A stretch of DNA of 64,000 bases from Saprospiraceae bacterium (GCA_016714085.1 JADJNW010000007.1:248001-312000), one strand, 5' to 3'; positions 18,519 to 28,699 are shown, numbered from the stretch's first letter. Program-made: numbers and translations. Notes: generated from the letters alone by a model not told the origin.

Positions 18519-18547
18519 ATGTGCCGCACCTCAGAGGTGTGGCACAT
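18519..18547 (+). terminator. Strong terminator hairpin after the second secreted protein
   Basis: ATGTGCCGCACCT (18519-18531) pairs with AGGTGTGGCACAT (18535-18547), one mismatch, loop CAG. It follows the stop by five bases. Confidence 0.65.
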
Positions 18548-18590
18548 TTAAAGATTTTTTTGGGTAAACACTTTTCAGAGAGGTTGGAGC

Positions 18591-18614
18591 AAAGGCTTCA
18601 GCCTTTTTCTTTTT
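18591..18614. terminator. Second terminator, related to the one at 13529
   Basis: AAAGGC, loop TTCA, GCCTTT, followed by a run of T on the plus strand. The preceding bases (GATTTTTTTGGGTAAACAC and onward) match those before the terminator at 13529, supporting duplication of the whole segment. Confidence 0.65.
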
Positions 18615-18690
18615 TTACTCGGCTGCTTTCTGTTCTTCTGCCTCGCTGTTCGCACTCCGATTCATCTCGATTTCCATCCGAGTTTTGGCA
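18615..18690 (-). pseudogene. C-terminal fragment of a GxWGxEV family gene
   Basis: On the minus strand about 25 codons end MNRSANSEAEEQKAAE and a TAA at 18615-18617. They align with the last residues of the 13565 gene (NTRTWSRRAEEREAAE), and the codons before them give a frame-broken LG-W-IE corresponding to LGDWGLEV. Nothing recognisable continues further upstream. It occupies the same place relative to the secreted protein as the complete gene does at 13565, so it looks like the truncated end of a duplicated pair. Confidence 0.6.
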
Positions 18691-18932
18691 AACCATCAAT
18701 TATTTAATCTACATAAAAACCATGTTTATTTTAGAACAAGTGCTTATTTTAAAATAACCATCAAATTTTCACCATAAAAGGGAAATTAATAAAAATATAA
18801 TAATTGCTAATGCGATATAAAGGATGTTTCTGCGTCTTCGAAGAATATTTAAAATACAATTAGCGGAATCCTCCTAATTTTCTTGTCCTTTCGCCGAATG
18901 CGGAATATATTTGGCGCACAAGAACGAAGGAT
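18691..18932. other. AT-rich gap before the CLC gene
   Basis: No gene seen. AATAACCATCAAA and TTTATTTTAGAAC-like words recur loosely. TATATTTG at 18906-18913 is a possible -7 box 20 bases before the CLC start, with no good -33. Confidence 0.35.
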
Positions 18933-20731
18933 ATGAGACCCTGGCTTACCAAAGTTGTTCGCAATGCCAATATTCAATTCTATCGCCTCATCAAATGGCT
19001 TTCGGAGCGCATTTCTCAGCGCAATTACCTGATTTTGGTGAGCATTGTGATTGGCATCGTTGCAGGTTTGGTCGCAGTTTTGCTCAAGGTTTTGGTGCAC
19101 ACGGTACGCGAATGGATATATGTCAACGACCCTACGAGCGGGCGTTTGAGCTTTGTTTTTCTACCCTTGATCGGGATTATGCTCACCGTATTGTACGTTC
19201 GGTTTATATTGAAAAAGCCACTTTCTACGGGTTTGAGTAAAATTTTACACGCTATTGCACAAAAGAAAATCAATATTCCGAAGTATGAAACGTATGCCCA
19301 CGTCATAACGAGTTCACTTACAGTAGGTTTTGGAGGATCCGTCGGTTTGGAAGCGCCAATTGTAAGTACAGGCTCGGCGATAGGGTCGAATCTTGCAAAT
19401 TTATTGCAGGTAGGACGCAAAAAACAAGCGCTTTTCCTGGCTTGTGGCGCGGCGGCTGGCATGGGCGCTATTTTCAACAGCCCGATTGGCGGTGTTATTT
19501 TTGCTTTTGAAGTGTTGCTGACGGAAGTGGCGATCCATTCCTTTATTCCACTCTTGATTTCTGCGGCTACGGGCGCGGTAGTAGCGAAATTATTATATTA
19601 CGAACAAATTTTCTTCCTGCCTACCGATGGCTGGCGGGTAGAGGCGATTCCTTTTACATACTCATCGGGGTATTGTGTGGCTTGGTATCTGTGCATATCA
19701 TTCGCACGACTATTCGTATGAAAACTTATTTTAATAAAAAGGATCGACCTTTGATTCAAGTGGGATTGGGCGGATTGGCGCTGGGTTTAATGATTTTTTT
19801 GATGCCACCACTTTTTGGCGAAGGTTATGATACGATTAATAATTTATTACAAGGTAAATATTTAGCATTAGCAGATCGAAGCCCATTTTATAATATTTTA
19901 CAAAATGAATGGTTATTATTATTATTTGCATTATTAATTTTATTTACTAAAGCCTTTGCAAGCGCTTTCACGATAGGATTGGGCGGCAACGGCGGCGTGT
20001 TTGCACCATCTATGTTCACAGGCGCTATGCTGGGATTTGTGTTTGCCCATGCGATTAATCTGACGGGTTTGGTTGAATTGCGCGAAGCGAATTTTATGGC
20101 GGTAGCGATGGGTGGCTTATTAAGTGGCGTATTCAAATCACCGCTCACGGGAATCTTTCTAATAGCCGAAATAACAGGAGGTTACGCTTTATTTGTTCCT
20201 TTAATGTTAGTATCTGCGATCGCATATTTTGTCAGTATTTATTTTGAACCTTACTCGGTTTTTACCACCGAATTATATCAAAAAGGACTCTGGGTACCCG
20301 CGCACGAGCGCGACCGGAGCATTTTGCAAACGATGTCGGTAGAACCCTTGGTAGAGACCAATTTTCGAGCTATAAAACCGGAATTTACATTGGGCGAATT
20401 TGTTAAAATTATTGCCAAATCTAAGCGCAACGTCTTTCCGGTGATTGATCATGATGGCTATTTTAAAGGCATTATATTACTCGATGATGTAAGGGAAATC
20501 ATGTTTAATACAGAACTTTATAATGAAACCAAAGTGCAAGACATTATGCACAATCCGCCCGCCGTTGTTGACTTGCACGAGCCAATGGAAAAAGTAATGG
20601 ATAAATTTGAGCAACATCAAGCCTGGAATTTGCCGGTTGTTGATAAAGGCCGTTACGTCGGTTTTGTATCAAAATCCACTATTTTTAATCAATATCGACA
20701 AATGTTAATCGAAAGAAGTAAAGAAACTTAA
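18933..20731 (+). CDS. CLC-type chloride channel/antiporter with CBS pair (one frameshift)
   Basis: Two frames join if one T is restored in the run at 19652-19655, giving YILIGVLCGLVSVHI across the break and about 599 residues in all. CLC signatures are present: GGSVGLEAPIV, corresponding to the GxEGP filter motif with its gating Glu, GAAAGMGAIFNSPIGGVIFA, and GGNGGVFAPSMFTGAMLG for GxFxP. About ten membrane helices precede two C-terminal CBS domains (about residues 475-590, with VFPVIDHDGYFKGIILLDDV and NLPVVDKGRYVGFVS). It moves chloride, by channel or proton exchange, across the inner membrane; the CBS pair probably senses nucleotides. The start MRPWLTKVV at 18933 fits the first helix. Confidence 0.9.
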
Positions 20732-20856
20732 TTAATAAATAATCGAGCAGTTTAATCCCATAAGGATGACTATGTTATAATTGACAGCCTTAAAATGCTT
20801 AAAACCAGTGAATTGTGCAAATTTTATTATAATTCAAATATATCTGATTACTTAAT

Positions 20857-20900
20857 ACCACATCACCACATCACCACATCACCACATCACCTTTGGTGAC
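20857..20900. repeat. ATCACCAC tandem words ending in a hairpin
   Basis: Four copies of CCACATCA lead into TCACCTTTGGTGA, a short palindromic hairpin. The unit is 8 bases, and no spacer-repeat alternation is present. Confidence 0.6.
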
Positions 20901-20988
20901 AAAAAGCATTGAAAATTTCAATTTTTATTAGCAACTTGAGCAAATAAAGGCAACCATTTGTTGTAATAAATAACCAATAATCAATAAT

Positions 20989-22110
20989 ATGAACTGGTCT
21001 TTCAAAATAGCGCGCTTGTGGGGTATCAATGTCTATATGCACTGGACTTTTTTGATCCTGCTGGGCTGGATTCTGATTAGCAATATGAATCAGGGGCAAA
21101 CCTTTGCGCAAAGCCTTGTGGCTGTTGGATTTATTCTGATTTTATTTGCTTGCGTGGTGCTGCACGAATACGGTCACGCGCTCACGGCGCGGCGTTATGG
21201 CATTCTTACTAAAAATATTACATTATTACCCATCGGCGGTGTGGCCAATATGGAGAAGATGCCTGAAAAACCTATTCAGGAGCTTTGGGTAGCGCTAGCA
21301 GGGCCGGCAGTGAATATTATTATCGCTATTGGATTATTTATTTACTTTCAATTTATTGGCGGCTTCCCGAATATAGAGGAATTCACGGGTGAAATTACAA
21401 GTAGAAACTTTTTATTTAATATTTTTATAGTCAATATCATATTAGCATTATTTAATCTTATTCCGGCCTTCCCGATGGACGGCGGTCGCGTGCTGCGAGC
21501 CTTGCTGGCTATGCGTTTTGAGCGAGCACAAGCAACGAATATCGCTGCAAAAATCGGTCAATTCCTGGCGATTGTATTTGTTTTTATTGGACTATTACCT
21601 GGCTCTAATTTCTGGCTTATTTTTATCGGTTTGTTCATTTTCCTGGGCGCCGGCGCAGAAGCAAATTTTGAGACAACTCGTTCAGCTTTATCTAAATACA
21701 AAGTCAGAGATGTTTTAATGCATCAATTTACGACGCTTCATGCTTTTGAAACCATTGAAAAAGCAGTATCCATCTTGCTTGACGGGCAGGAAAAAGAATT
21801 TTTAGTAGAACAGGATAATGAAATTATAGGTATCGTTACACGCAATGAAATTATTAAAGGTTTAAAAGAATTTGGGCAAGCTGCCAGTATTAATCATATT
21901 GTAAATAAACAATATATTATACTTGTGCCGGGCATGGAACTTGAGGAAGCCTATCAAAAAATGATTCAATCAAATGCGAGCATTTGTCCTGTAATAGAGA
22001 ACGGTCAACTTATAGGCGTGCTAAATATGGAAAATATCACCGAAGTGGTAATGCTCGCAAACGCAGGATTGGAACGGAAGATTTTATTAGAAAAAGGCGT
22101 AAAACTTTAA
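20989..22110 (+). CDS. Site-2 protease family zinc metalloprotease with CBS pair (M50)
   Basis: 373 residues with several membrane helices. The zinc site is VVLHEYGHALTARRYG (HExxH, about residues 61-65), and the third-ligand region is NLIPAFPMDGGRVLRALLAM (Asp in the last helix). LPIGGVANMEKMPEKP is the membrane reentrant loop. After about residue 245 two CBS domains follow, with VRDVLMHQFTTLHAFETIEK and PVIENGQLIGVLNMENI. This is the group III S2P layout, cutting membrane substrates in the lipid bilayer; the substrate is unknown. Like the CLC gene upstream it ends in CBS domains, so adenine-nucleotide control of both is a plausible but unproved theme. Length and start are normal. Confidence 0.92.
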   Translation: MNWSFKIARLWGINVYMHWTFLILLGWILISNMNQGQTFAQSLVAVGFILILFACVVLHEYGHALTARRYGILTKNITLLPIGGVANMEKMPEKPIQELWVALAGPAVNIIIAIGLFIYFQFIGGFPNIEEFTGEITSRNFLFNIFIVNIILALFNLIPAFPMDGGRVLRALLAMRFERAQATNIAAKIGQFLAIVFVFIGLLPGSNFWLIFIGLFIFLGAGAEANFETTRSALSKYKVRDVLMHQFTTLHAFETIEKAVSILLDGQEKEFLVEQDNEIIGIVTRNEIIKGLKEFGQAASINHIVNKQYIILVPGMELEEAYQKMIQSNASICPVIENGQLIGVLNMENITEVVMLANAGLERKILLEKGVKL

Positions 22111-22603
22111 GGATTTTCAAGAATGCTTTGCATTCGCAAAATTTATATTGGAATAACTTTTGATTTGACAAATTATTTTTTATATTTGTTCGAAGAATTC
22201 ATTTTGAAATTTTATTTGCCTATGAACAAGAACTAACTTTTAAACAAAAACCTCTTTTACCGAACTACACAAAGACGAACGAATTGTATATTCTTTCATA
22301 ATGAATAAACTTTTCAAAGTCGGCTACCTTGTAAATGTCAAGTTATTAAAGATCGGCTGTAACCCCCAAGAATCCAACGAAAAGCGACTCACAAGATTCA
22401 TTCCTTCCGTAATCTCGAAAACCTAAACGCCCAGCGATTTTATAAGATTAATGCTTACCTGCTAAATACTGTTCATCAGATACGAAGTACTGTTAGTCCT
22501 CAGTCTATTGGATTACATAATATAATGGATAACATTAATGTGTCCAAATAATCCGATTATGCATTTAATCTATTCACATCACCAGTTTAAAAAAAAATTA
22601 CTT
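22111..22603. promoter_or_regulatory. Long upstream region with a clear Bacteroidota promoter
   Basis: TTTG at 22159-22162 and TATATTTG at 22181-22188 are separated by 18 bases, matching the -33/-7 consensus. This would give an unusually long leader of about 400 bases before the ATG at 22604. No gene seen within it. Confidence 0.5.
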
Positions 22604-24316
22604 ATGAAAAAGATATTATCTATAATAGCTTGTTTTTCATTTGCTATTGCTTATCTGTCTGCTCAAAATGTCTCGCATGAGATATTGTATGAAACAACTG
22701 CAAAAGATCAGCATGATAAAATCCTGTCGAATCAAAGAATGGATTTGCGATTAAATTTAAAAAATATTATTACAAACAAAACATATTATAGCGAAACGCA
22801 TCAAATTATTACAGACCAGTCCGGTTTATTTAGTTTGGTTATCGGAGAGGGTAAAACATTAAGCGGTGATTTCGCTGCTATACCCTGGAGTTCTGGTGCA
22901 ATTTGGCTGGAAACGGTAGCGGATGCTGGTCATGAGCAAATATTTAGAGAAATGAAGTTATTTACTGATCCTTCTATTTATAATAATGATATAATTGGGA
23001 ATGTTGATATAACAAATTTAAATATTGCAGCAAATGTTCCGCCGTATTGCCTGGGGCCAAGCTGTAGATGTGAAGGAGGCATTACAGAAATGCAACTTTA
23101 TTATCTGGGGCCAGACCCCGTCAATATTGATGTATATAATAGTTTAGATCTCGTTACTCCCTTTACTTCTCGCACGAATATTACAAATGGCGATTCTATT
23201 ATAATAAGCGCTGCTACATTATCAAATGGTGTATTTGCTTATTATACTTATTTTAAAGTTACAAACCTTATAACAGGCGATGAATGTATTAATCGTATTT
23301 ATTCTCAATGCCCTCGCAATGTTTGGCCCGGCTCGCTAAGCGACCTTCAAATATTAGGAAAAAGATATGGAGATATCTTTGTTTATGGCTATACAAGCTC
23401 CGCGCAAAATCAGCAATGTGATATTAGTGATATAGAACAAGACTGGAAAGTTGGTGGTAATATTGTTGCTCCTGATAATATGAAATTGGGTACAATTAAT
23501 AATGAGCCGGTTTCGATTATTACAAATAATACGGAAAGAGGCGTTATTAGTAAAGATGGTAATTTTGGCTTTGGCACTAATGCGCCGCTTGCCAGAGTAC
23601 ATATAGGCGGAAATGCAAGAATTACGGACGTTCTGGACGTTTTTGGCGTGACTACGATACATAATATAACTAATTCTGCTAATATAAATAATGGCGCTTT
23701 GGTCGTCAATGGTGGGGTAGGAGTTGGCCTGAATTTAAATATTGGACAAAATCTTGATGTAACAGGCACTACCTTATTACGTAATAATTTGACGGTTGGC
23801 GCAACAGGCATTACTCGTCTTCAAAACCTGACCGCATCTACCAATAGCTTTACAGGTGCGCTGGTAGTAGCCGGTGGTACAGGGATTGGTGGAAATTTGA
23901 ATGTAGCAGGTATGGGGCATTTTGATGGAAAAGTTACAATTGGCACTAATAATACACCCAATTTAGTAAATGTTGTTAATACTTCTAATTATTCTTTATT
24001 TGTAGCTGATGGCATATTAACAGAGGAAGTATTAGTAAATGTAGGCTGGGCGGATCATGTTTTTAATAAAGATTATCCATTGAAAAAGCTGGAAGAAGTG
24101 GAAACGCATATTCAGGAAAAAGGATATTTACCGGATACACCTTCGGCTCAGGAAATCGAAGAAAATGGATTGAAACTTGGAGAAACTACAGTAAATCAGC
24201 AAATTAAAATAGAGGAATTATTCTTATATCTAATTGAATTGAACAAGGAGGTCAAGCAATTAAAGCAGGAAAACAAGCAATTGCAAGCAAAAGTGCAAGA
24301 ATTGGAGAAACGATAG
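22604..24316 (+). CDS. Secreted tail-fibre-like repeat protein
   Basis: The frame opens at 22538, but the ATG at 22604 gives a proper signal peptide (MKKILSIIACFSFAIAYLSA). About 570 residues. Residues 25-150 form a domain common in Bacteroidota surface proteins (LRLNLKNI, FSLVIGEGKTLSGDFAAIPW). Residues about 330-490 are Gly/Asn-rich beta repeats (LVVNGGVGVGLNLNIGQNLD; LVVAGGTGIGGNLNVAG), resembling a trimeric fibre shaft. The end has the widespread DYPLKKLEEVETHIQEKGYL and YLPDTPSAQEIEENGLKLGE motif, followed by a coiled coil (LKQENKQLQAKVQELEKR). Such proteins are usually secreted structural or adhesive fibres. The propeller protein starts 42 bases downstream, so they are probably co-transcribed. 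Confidence 0.8.
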   Translation: MKKILSIIACFSFAIAYLSAQNVSHEILYETTAKDQHDKILSNQRMDLRLNLKNIITNKTYYSETHQIITDQSGLFSLVIGEGKTLSGDFAAIPWSSGAIWLETVADAGHEQIFREMKLFTDPSIYNNDIIGNVDITNLNIAANVPPYCLGPSCRCEGGITEMQLYYLGPDPVNIDVYNSLDLVTPFTSRTNITNGDSIIISAATLSNGVFAYYTYFKVTNLITGDECINRIYSQCPRNVWPGSLSDLQILGKRYGDIFVYGYTSSAQNQQCDISDIEQDWKVGGNIVAPDNMKLGTINNEPVSIITNNTERGVISKDGNFGFGTNAPLARVHIGGNARITDVLDVFGVTTIHNITNSANINNGALVVNGGVGVGLNLNIGQNLDVTGTTLLRNNLTVGATGITRLQNLTASTNSFTGALVVAGGTGIGGNLNVAGMGHFDGKVTIGTNNTPNLVNVVNTSNYSLFVADGILTEEVLVNVGWADHVFNKDYPLKKLEEVETHIQEKGYLPDTPSAQEIEENGLKLGETTVNQQIKIEELFLYLIELNKEVKQLKQENKQLQAKVQELEKR

Positions 24317-24358
24317 GCAATTGAGCAATCATTATTTTTTAATCAAATTTTAGCAATC

Positions 24359-27346
24359 ATGAGAGTTATTATTATATTATTACTATTATTATTTACTTAC
24401 TCTCTCTCGCTAGCTCAAGTCTATCAGGAAATTATTCGCCAAAATACTGATTTAACTTTTGAGCAAATAGTGGAAAGAGTTGAAAATTATTACAAGGGTA
24501 AAGATCAAGGGAAAGGCTCTGGCTACAAGCAGTTTAAAAGATGGGAATATTATAATTCTACTCGCTTGGGCGAGGATGGCAAAATACAGAACGTGCCACG
24601 TCGCGTTTTAGATGAGTTCTTGCGCTACAGTAGTATCTATCAGCCACCACCCAATCTCAATCTTGATTGCGAATGGGAATCCGTAGGCGGAAACACCTAT
24701 CAGCGCTTGACAAGTGGTCGAAATGGAGGGCTCGGAAGAGTGAATGCTATTCTGCTTGATCCTGGTAATTCCAATATTATTTATGCAGGCACGCCGGCAG
24801 GAGGGCTTTGGAGAACAGATAATGCCGGAGGCACCTGGACGCCCGGAAGCACTGTATCTAATTGGGTCTCATTGACAGATGGCATACCTGTTATCAGTAT
24901 TTCGGGAATTGCTATTGATCCTACTTCTCCTAGTACTTCCAGAACGATTTACATCCTCACAGGCGATGGTGACGGCTCAGATAATTCTTCAATAGGCGTA
25001 CTAAAATCCTTTGATGGTGGGCAGACCTGGAGCCAAACAGGATTGAGTTGGGGCGTGAGAAATTTTAATTATGGCTACAAATTAGTAATGCACCCTACCG
25101 ATCCAAATACCTTATTTGCTGCGACCAGCACCGGATTGTTCAGAACTACGAACGGTGGTATTAATTGGACGCAGGAAATAGCTAGCCAGATTACAGATGT
25201 AGAATTCCGACCGGGTACGCCTGCTACGATGTATGCAGTGAGTGCAACTACTTTCTTCCGATCTACTGATACAGGAGATAATTGGACTCCCATCAACTGT
25301 AATATAACGAATACAGGTATCAGATTAGCCATTGCAGTAACGCCAGCCAATGCAAACTATGTGTATGTACTATCAGGAGGAACTTTGCTTGATGCTATGG
25401 GTAATGGTATTGGAGGTACGTATAACGGCGTTTATCGCTCTACGGATAGTGGTATGTGTTTTCAAACAAGATCAACTACACCTAATATCTTAGGAGACCA
25501 ACCAGATGGCACAGGAACAAGACAGCAACCTGGATATGATCTTAGTATTGCTGCTTCTCCTACCGATGCCGAAGAAGTACACGTTGGAGGGATTAATAGC
25601 TGGCGCTCTCTTGATGGTGGGCAAAATTGGACAATCACGGCTCGATGGGAGGAACATATAGCCGCCGCAGGAGATTACAATCATGCTGACGTGCATGCGC
25701 TCGAATACATTGGCAATACGCTTTATAGCGGTAGCGATGGTGGCGTATATATTTCAACGAATAGGGCCGACGACTGGGTAAATATTTCTCAAGGACTTAT
25801 GATTACTCAGTTTTATCGAATTGCTGTTTTCACAGATGATAGTGTGAATTATGTAATGGGAGGAACGCAGGATAATGGACTGAATCAATTGAGAGACGTA
25901 GGCGCTGGGTTCGGCACTATAGAACATTGGGAAGGCGCAGACGGGTTTGAATGTTCAGTAGATGTAGCCAACAATTTTGTTTACGGAGCTACTCAAAATG
26001 GCTGTTTAAATCGCTTTTCCTATCCAAGCGGCGCTATGACAAACGTTTCTCCATTTAGTATGCCTTGCGGCGTGGGCGCATGGCTGACGCCTCATACGTT
26101 TGATCCTGTGAATAGCGCCATTCTAATGGGGTTTACGGATGTGCAGCGAGGCACCAATAATGGGGGCACCTGGACTAATATTTCTAACGGAAATATTGGC
26201 ATGGGTTTATGTAGTCATATCGACATTGCGCCTTCTGATGATAGCATTATATATGTGTCTAAAGCCACCAGATTATTTAGAACAACAGACGCAGGTGGAA
26301 ATTGGACAGATATTACAGGAACGCTTCCTGCCACTATGAATAATGTTATTACATATTTTACAATTCATCCCACCGATCCTAATCAAATTTGGGTGACATT
26401 GGGCGGATTTATTGAAACTTCGGGCAATGGATATACTGCTAATAATAAAGTTTTTTATTCTAATAATGCGGGCGCTACCTGGCAAAATATATCAGGTACT
26501 TTGCCCAATGTGCCTGCGAATTGCATTATTTATGAAAACGGAAGTAATAATGGCGTTTATGTAGGAATGGACGTAGGCGTTTATTACCGAGATAACAACC
26601 TGAGCGACTGGATTTTATTTAGTAATAATTTACCAAATGTTATTATCGCTGAGTTGGATATAAATTATACAACAGGTAAACTTTATGCCGGAACTTTCGG
26701 ACGTGGCATTTGGTGTACCGATTTATTTAGCGCTTGCAGTCGCGTATGTCTTGATTGTCCGGTATTTAATGAAATTCAGTCTTTAAATAATACTTATGCT
26801 TCCAAAAATTGCATTTATTCTACTTCTTGGGTTTTTGATGATGCAAATATTACATACGAAGCGAAAGATTTTATTAAGCTGGATGGAAATTTTTATGCAG
26901 ATGGAAGTAAAAATACAAACTTCTTTGCAACGATCAAGTCTTGTGCATTGGCAGGAGGGAGCAGTGTTTTTAAGGTGACCAATCAGCGAAAGCTTTCAGG
27001 TTATTACATTGGAACGCTTTCCGGTCTATCAACATCGACTTTCAATGAAGAATCTGTGATAGGAAAAACGGCTTTAAAAGTTTATCCTAATCCGTCCCAA
27101 AATCTACTGAATATAGAGTTTGAAATGCTACAATCAGGATTAATGGAAATGAATCTTTATGATATTTTGGGTAATAAAGTTCAGGTATTACAAGCAAAAA
27201 CGCCTTTTGATAAAGCTTTATTAAAACGTTCTTATAATATTCAAAATCTGCCCAACGGCACTTATGTTTTGGAAGCGGTCAGCAATGGGAATAGATATTT
27301 CCAAACAGTTATTAAAACTGGTTCGCAATATTCCGGGCAAAAATAA
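24359..27346 (+). CDS. Sortilin/BNR-type beta-propeller protein with type IX sorting domain
   Basis: 995 residues with signal peptide MRVIIILLLLLFTYSLSLAQ. Residues about 110-800 hold many sialidase/VPS10-like repeats, each with an S/T-x-D-x-G-x-x-W box: SFDGGQTWSQTG, RTTNGGINWTQ, RSTDTGDNWTP, SLDGGQNWTI, SNNAGATWQNIS. After a Cys-containing linker (AKDFIKLDGNFYADGSK) the last 80 residues are a type A T9SS sorting domain: LKVYPNPSQNLLNIEF, LYDILGNKVQVL, NLPNGTYVLEA. It should be exported through the outer membrane by the type IX system and then anchored or released. Whether the propeller is an enzyme (BNR hydrolase) or a binding module is not evident; no clear catalytic signature is seen. Confidence 0.9.
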   Translation: MRVIIILLLLLFTYSLSLAQVYQEIIRQNTDLTFEQIVERVENYYKGKDQGKGSGYKQFKRWEYYNSTRLGEDGKIQNVPRRVLDEFLRYSSIYQPPPNLNLDCEWESVGGNTYQRLTSGRNGGLGRVNAILLDPGNSNIIYAGTPAGGLWRTDNAGGTWTPGSTVSNWVSLTDGIPVISISGIAIDPTSPSTSRTIYILTGDGDGSDNSSIGVLKSFDGGQTWSQTGLSWGVRNFNYGYKLVMHPTDPNTLFAATSTGLFRTTNGGINWTQEIASQITDVEFRPGTPATMYAVSATTFFRSTDTGDNWTPINCNITNTGIRLAIAVTPANANYVYVLSGGTLLDAMGNGIGGTYNGVYRSTDSGMCFQTRSTTPNILGDQPDGTGTRQQPGYDLSIAASPTDAEEVHVGGINSWRSLDGGQNWTITARWEEHIAAAGDYNHADVHALEYIGNTLYSGSDGGVYISTNRADDWVNISQGLMITQFYRIAVFTDDSVNYVMGGTQDNGLNQLRDVGAGFGTIEHWEGADGFECSVDVANNFVYGATQNGCLNRFSYPSGAMTNVSPFSMPCGVGAWLTPHTFDPVNSAILMGFTDVQRGTNNGGTWTNISNGNIGMGLCSHIDIAPSDDSIIYVSKATRLFRTTDAGGNWTDITGTLPATMNNVITYFTIHPTDPNQIWVTLGGFIETSGNGYTANNKVFYSNNAGATWQNISGTLPNVPANCIIYENGSNNGVYVGMDVGVYYRDNNLSDWILFSNNLPNVIIAELDINYTTGKLYAGTFGRGIWCTDLFSACSRVCLDCPVFNEIQSLNNTYASKNCIYSTSWVFDDANITYEAKDFIKLDGNFYADGSKNTNFFATIKSCALAGGSSVFKVTNQRKLSGYYIGTLSGLSTSTFNEESVIGKTALKVYPNPSQNLLNIEFEMLQSGLMEMNLYDILGNKVQVLQAKTPFDKALLKRSYNIQNLPNGTYVLEAVSNGNRYFQTVIKTGSQYSGQK

Positions 27347-27350
27347 TATT

Positions 27351-27396
27351 ATAATGATGGAGGAAGAATATCAAGTTTTTCCTCCATTATCTTTAT
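27351..27396 (+). terminator. Terminator after the propeller protein
   Basis: TGGAGGAA (27358-27365) pairs with TTCCTCCA (27379-27386), followed by TTATCTTTATTTG. It begins a few bases after the stop codon. Confidence 0.65.
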
Positions 27397-27415
27397 TTGA
27401 TGGAAAATCTATGAT

Positions 27416-27901
27416 ATGATTGTAAGTAAATTAAAAATAAGTTTAATAGGGCTATGTTTTTGTATAACGATGAATAGCTGTTCTTCTCAAACCAAAGCCA
27501 ATCCTTGCGATCCTCCGCCTCCATGTTTGCCGCCGCTCAAGCAATATTTTGGTTTTACTTTTACACATAAAAATAAAAATACATCTATTTTGCCTTCAAT
27601 ATTAGCTAATTATGATAAAGCAAATTCGAAAAATAATACAATTACCACGACTCTTATTAATCGTGAAAAAAGAATATATCGTGTAACTTTTTTAAATCCC
27701 GAGCAATTGGAGTGGAAGAACGAAGATACTTATGATGCCTTTCTATTTTTGGGAGCTGGTGAGTTAGATACCCTTTCATTTAAAATAAAAATAGAAAATA
27801 TTAATTGCTGCCCGCAAATAGTCATTAAGGAAATAGCATTAAATAAACAAATGATCTGTTCAGCATGCCCTCGTGACAAGCCAATAAAATTTAAAAACTA
27901 A
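27416..27901 (+). CDS. Hypothetical lipoprotein, 161 aa
   Basis: The N terminus MIVSKLKISLIGLCFCITMN followed by SCSS is a lipoprotein signal with acylated Cys at about residue 22. The mature part has a Pro/Cys-rich start (NPCDPPPPCLPP) and then an all-beta-looking domain ending with a CC pair (NINCCPQIVIKEIAL) and CSACP near the C terminus. I do not recognise a family. The last hundred residues read like a small Ig-like sandwich (RIYRVTFLNPEQLEW, DTLSFKIKIENI). It follows a terminator and precedes the TetR promoter, so it may be a single-gene unit. An envelope location is supported; the function is unknown. Confidence 0.7.
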   Translation: MIVSKLKISLIGLCFCITMNSCSSQTKANPCDPPPPCLPPLKQYFGFTFTHKNKNTSILPSILANYDKANSKNNTITTTLINREKRIYRVTFLNPEQLEWKNEDTYDAFLFLGAGELDTLSFKIKIENINCCPQIVIKEIALNKQMICSACPRDKPIKFKN

Positions 27902-27983
27902 GCTGAAGCTATTAAAATCAGCTATCGGAGAAAAAAATTAAAAAAAATTGCCTTACCCTCTTGACAAACATTCTTAGAGAGAT

Positions 27984-28015
27984 TATCTTTGTCGAAAATT
28001 TAACCAAAAAGTTAA
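27984..28015 (+). promoter_or_regulatory. tetR promoter and first TetR operator
   Basis: TATCTTTG at 27984-27991 matches the -7 consensus. TTAACCAAAAAGTTAA at 28000-28015 is an inverted repeat (TTAAC and GTTAA arms) placed where transcription would begin. An identical block of 25 bases from 28001 recurs before tolC at 28718, pointing to common control by the TetR protein encoded here. Confidence 0.65.
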
Positions 28016-28087
28016 ATTAAAAAATTAAAACACAAATGCAGAAAGTCTTGCATCCTTGCTCCGACTTCTTGCATCTTAAAAGACAGG

Positions 28088-28699
28088 ATGACAAAGGATT
28101 TATCGACCGAGGAAAAAATTCTGGAAGCCGCTAGACGTGTGTTTCTGCGCGATGGTTATCACGGTGCGCGCATGGAGGCAATTGCGAAAGAAGCAAAAGT
28201 GAATAAAGCGTTATTACATTATTACTTTAGAAGCAAAGAAAAGTTATTTGACTCCATATTTCAACAAATAAAAGGAGGTTTGCTACCTAAAGTTGCCGAG
28301 ATTTTTAAAGCGGATTTACCTTTATTTGATAAAATCCGACTTTTTGTAGAAAGTTATATCGATTTATTACTAGAAAGCCCGTATGTGCCATTATTTATGA
28401 TGAATGAAGTTAATAAAGACCCCGAAAATTTTATACAAAAAATGGGAATAATTGAAAAGTTACAATCTTTTTTACCTTATTTTATAGTGCAATTACAAGA
28501 TGAAATAGAAAAAGGTAATATTAAACCGATACATCCCATGCATCTTTTAATGAATACGATGTCTATGTGCGTGTTTCCTTTTCTCGCAAAGCCAATGTTA
28601 CAAAGGGTATCCGGCATGAGCGATGCGCAGTACATGGATATGATGCGGGAACGTAAAAAAATTATTACGGAATTTGTTATTAGCTCAATTAAAACCTAA
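28088..28699 (+). CDS. TetR/AcrR family repressor of the exporter operon
   Basis: 203 residues, normal length. The N-terminal helix-turn-helix is textbook: EEKILEAARRVFLRDGYHGA, then MEAIAKEAKVNKALLHYYFR and SKEKLFDSIF. The C-terminal ligand domain (about residues 60-203) is helical, as in CecR/YbiH-like regulators. Two identical operators, one before its own gene and one before tolC 65 bases downstream, suggest that it represses both itself and the exporter and is released by a substrate of the pump. The arrangement TetR, outer-membrane factor, HlyD, ATPases, permeases parallels E. coli cecR-ybhGFSR, in which CecR responds to cefoperazone and chloramphenicol; the inducer here is unknown. Confidence 0.9.
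   Translation: MTKDLSTEEKILEAARRVFLRDGYHGARMEAIAKEAKVNKALLHYYFRSKEKLFDSIFQQIKGGLLPKVAEIFKADLPLFDKIRLFVESYIDLLLESPYVPLFMMNEVNKDPENFIQKMGIIEKLQSFLPYFIVQLQDEIEKGNIKPIHPMHLLMNTMSMCVFPFLAKPMLQRVSGMSDAQYMDMMRERKKIITEFVISSIKT

Noticed and set aside
20857..20900. Short ATCACCAC repeats considered as a CRISPR array
   Set aside because: Units are 8 bases and directly adjacent, with no spacers and no cas genes.
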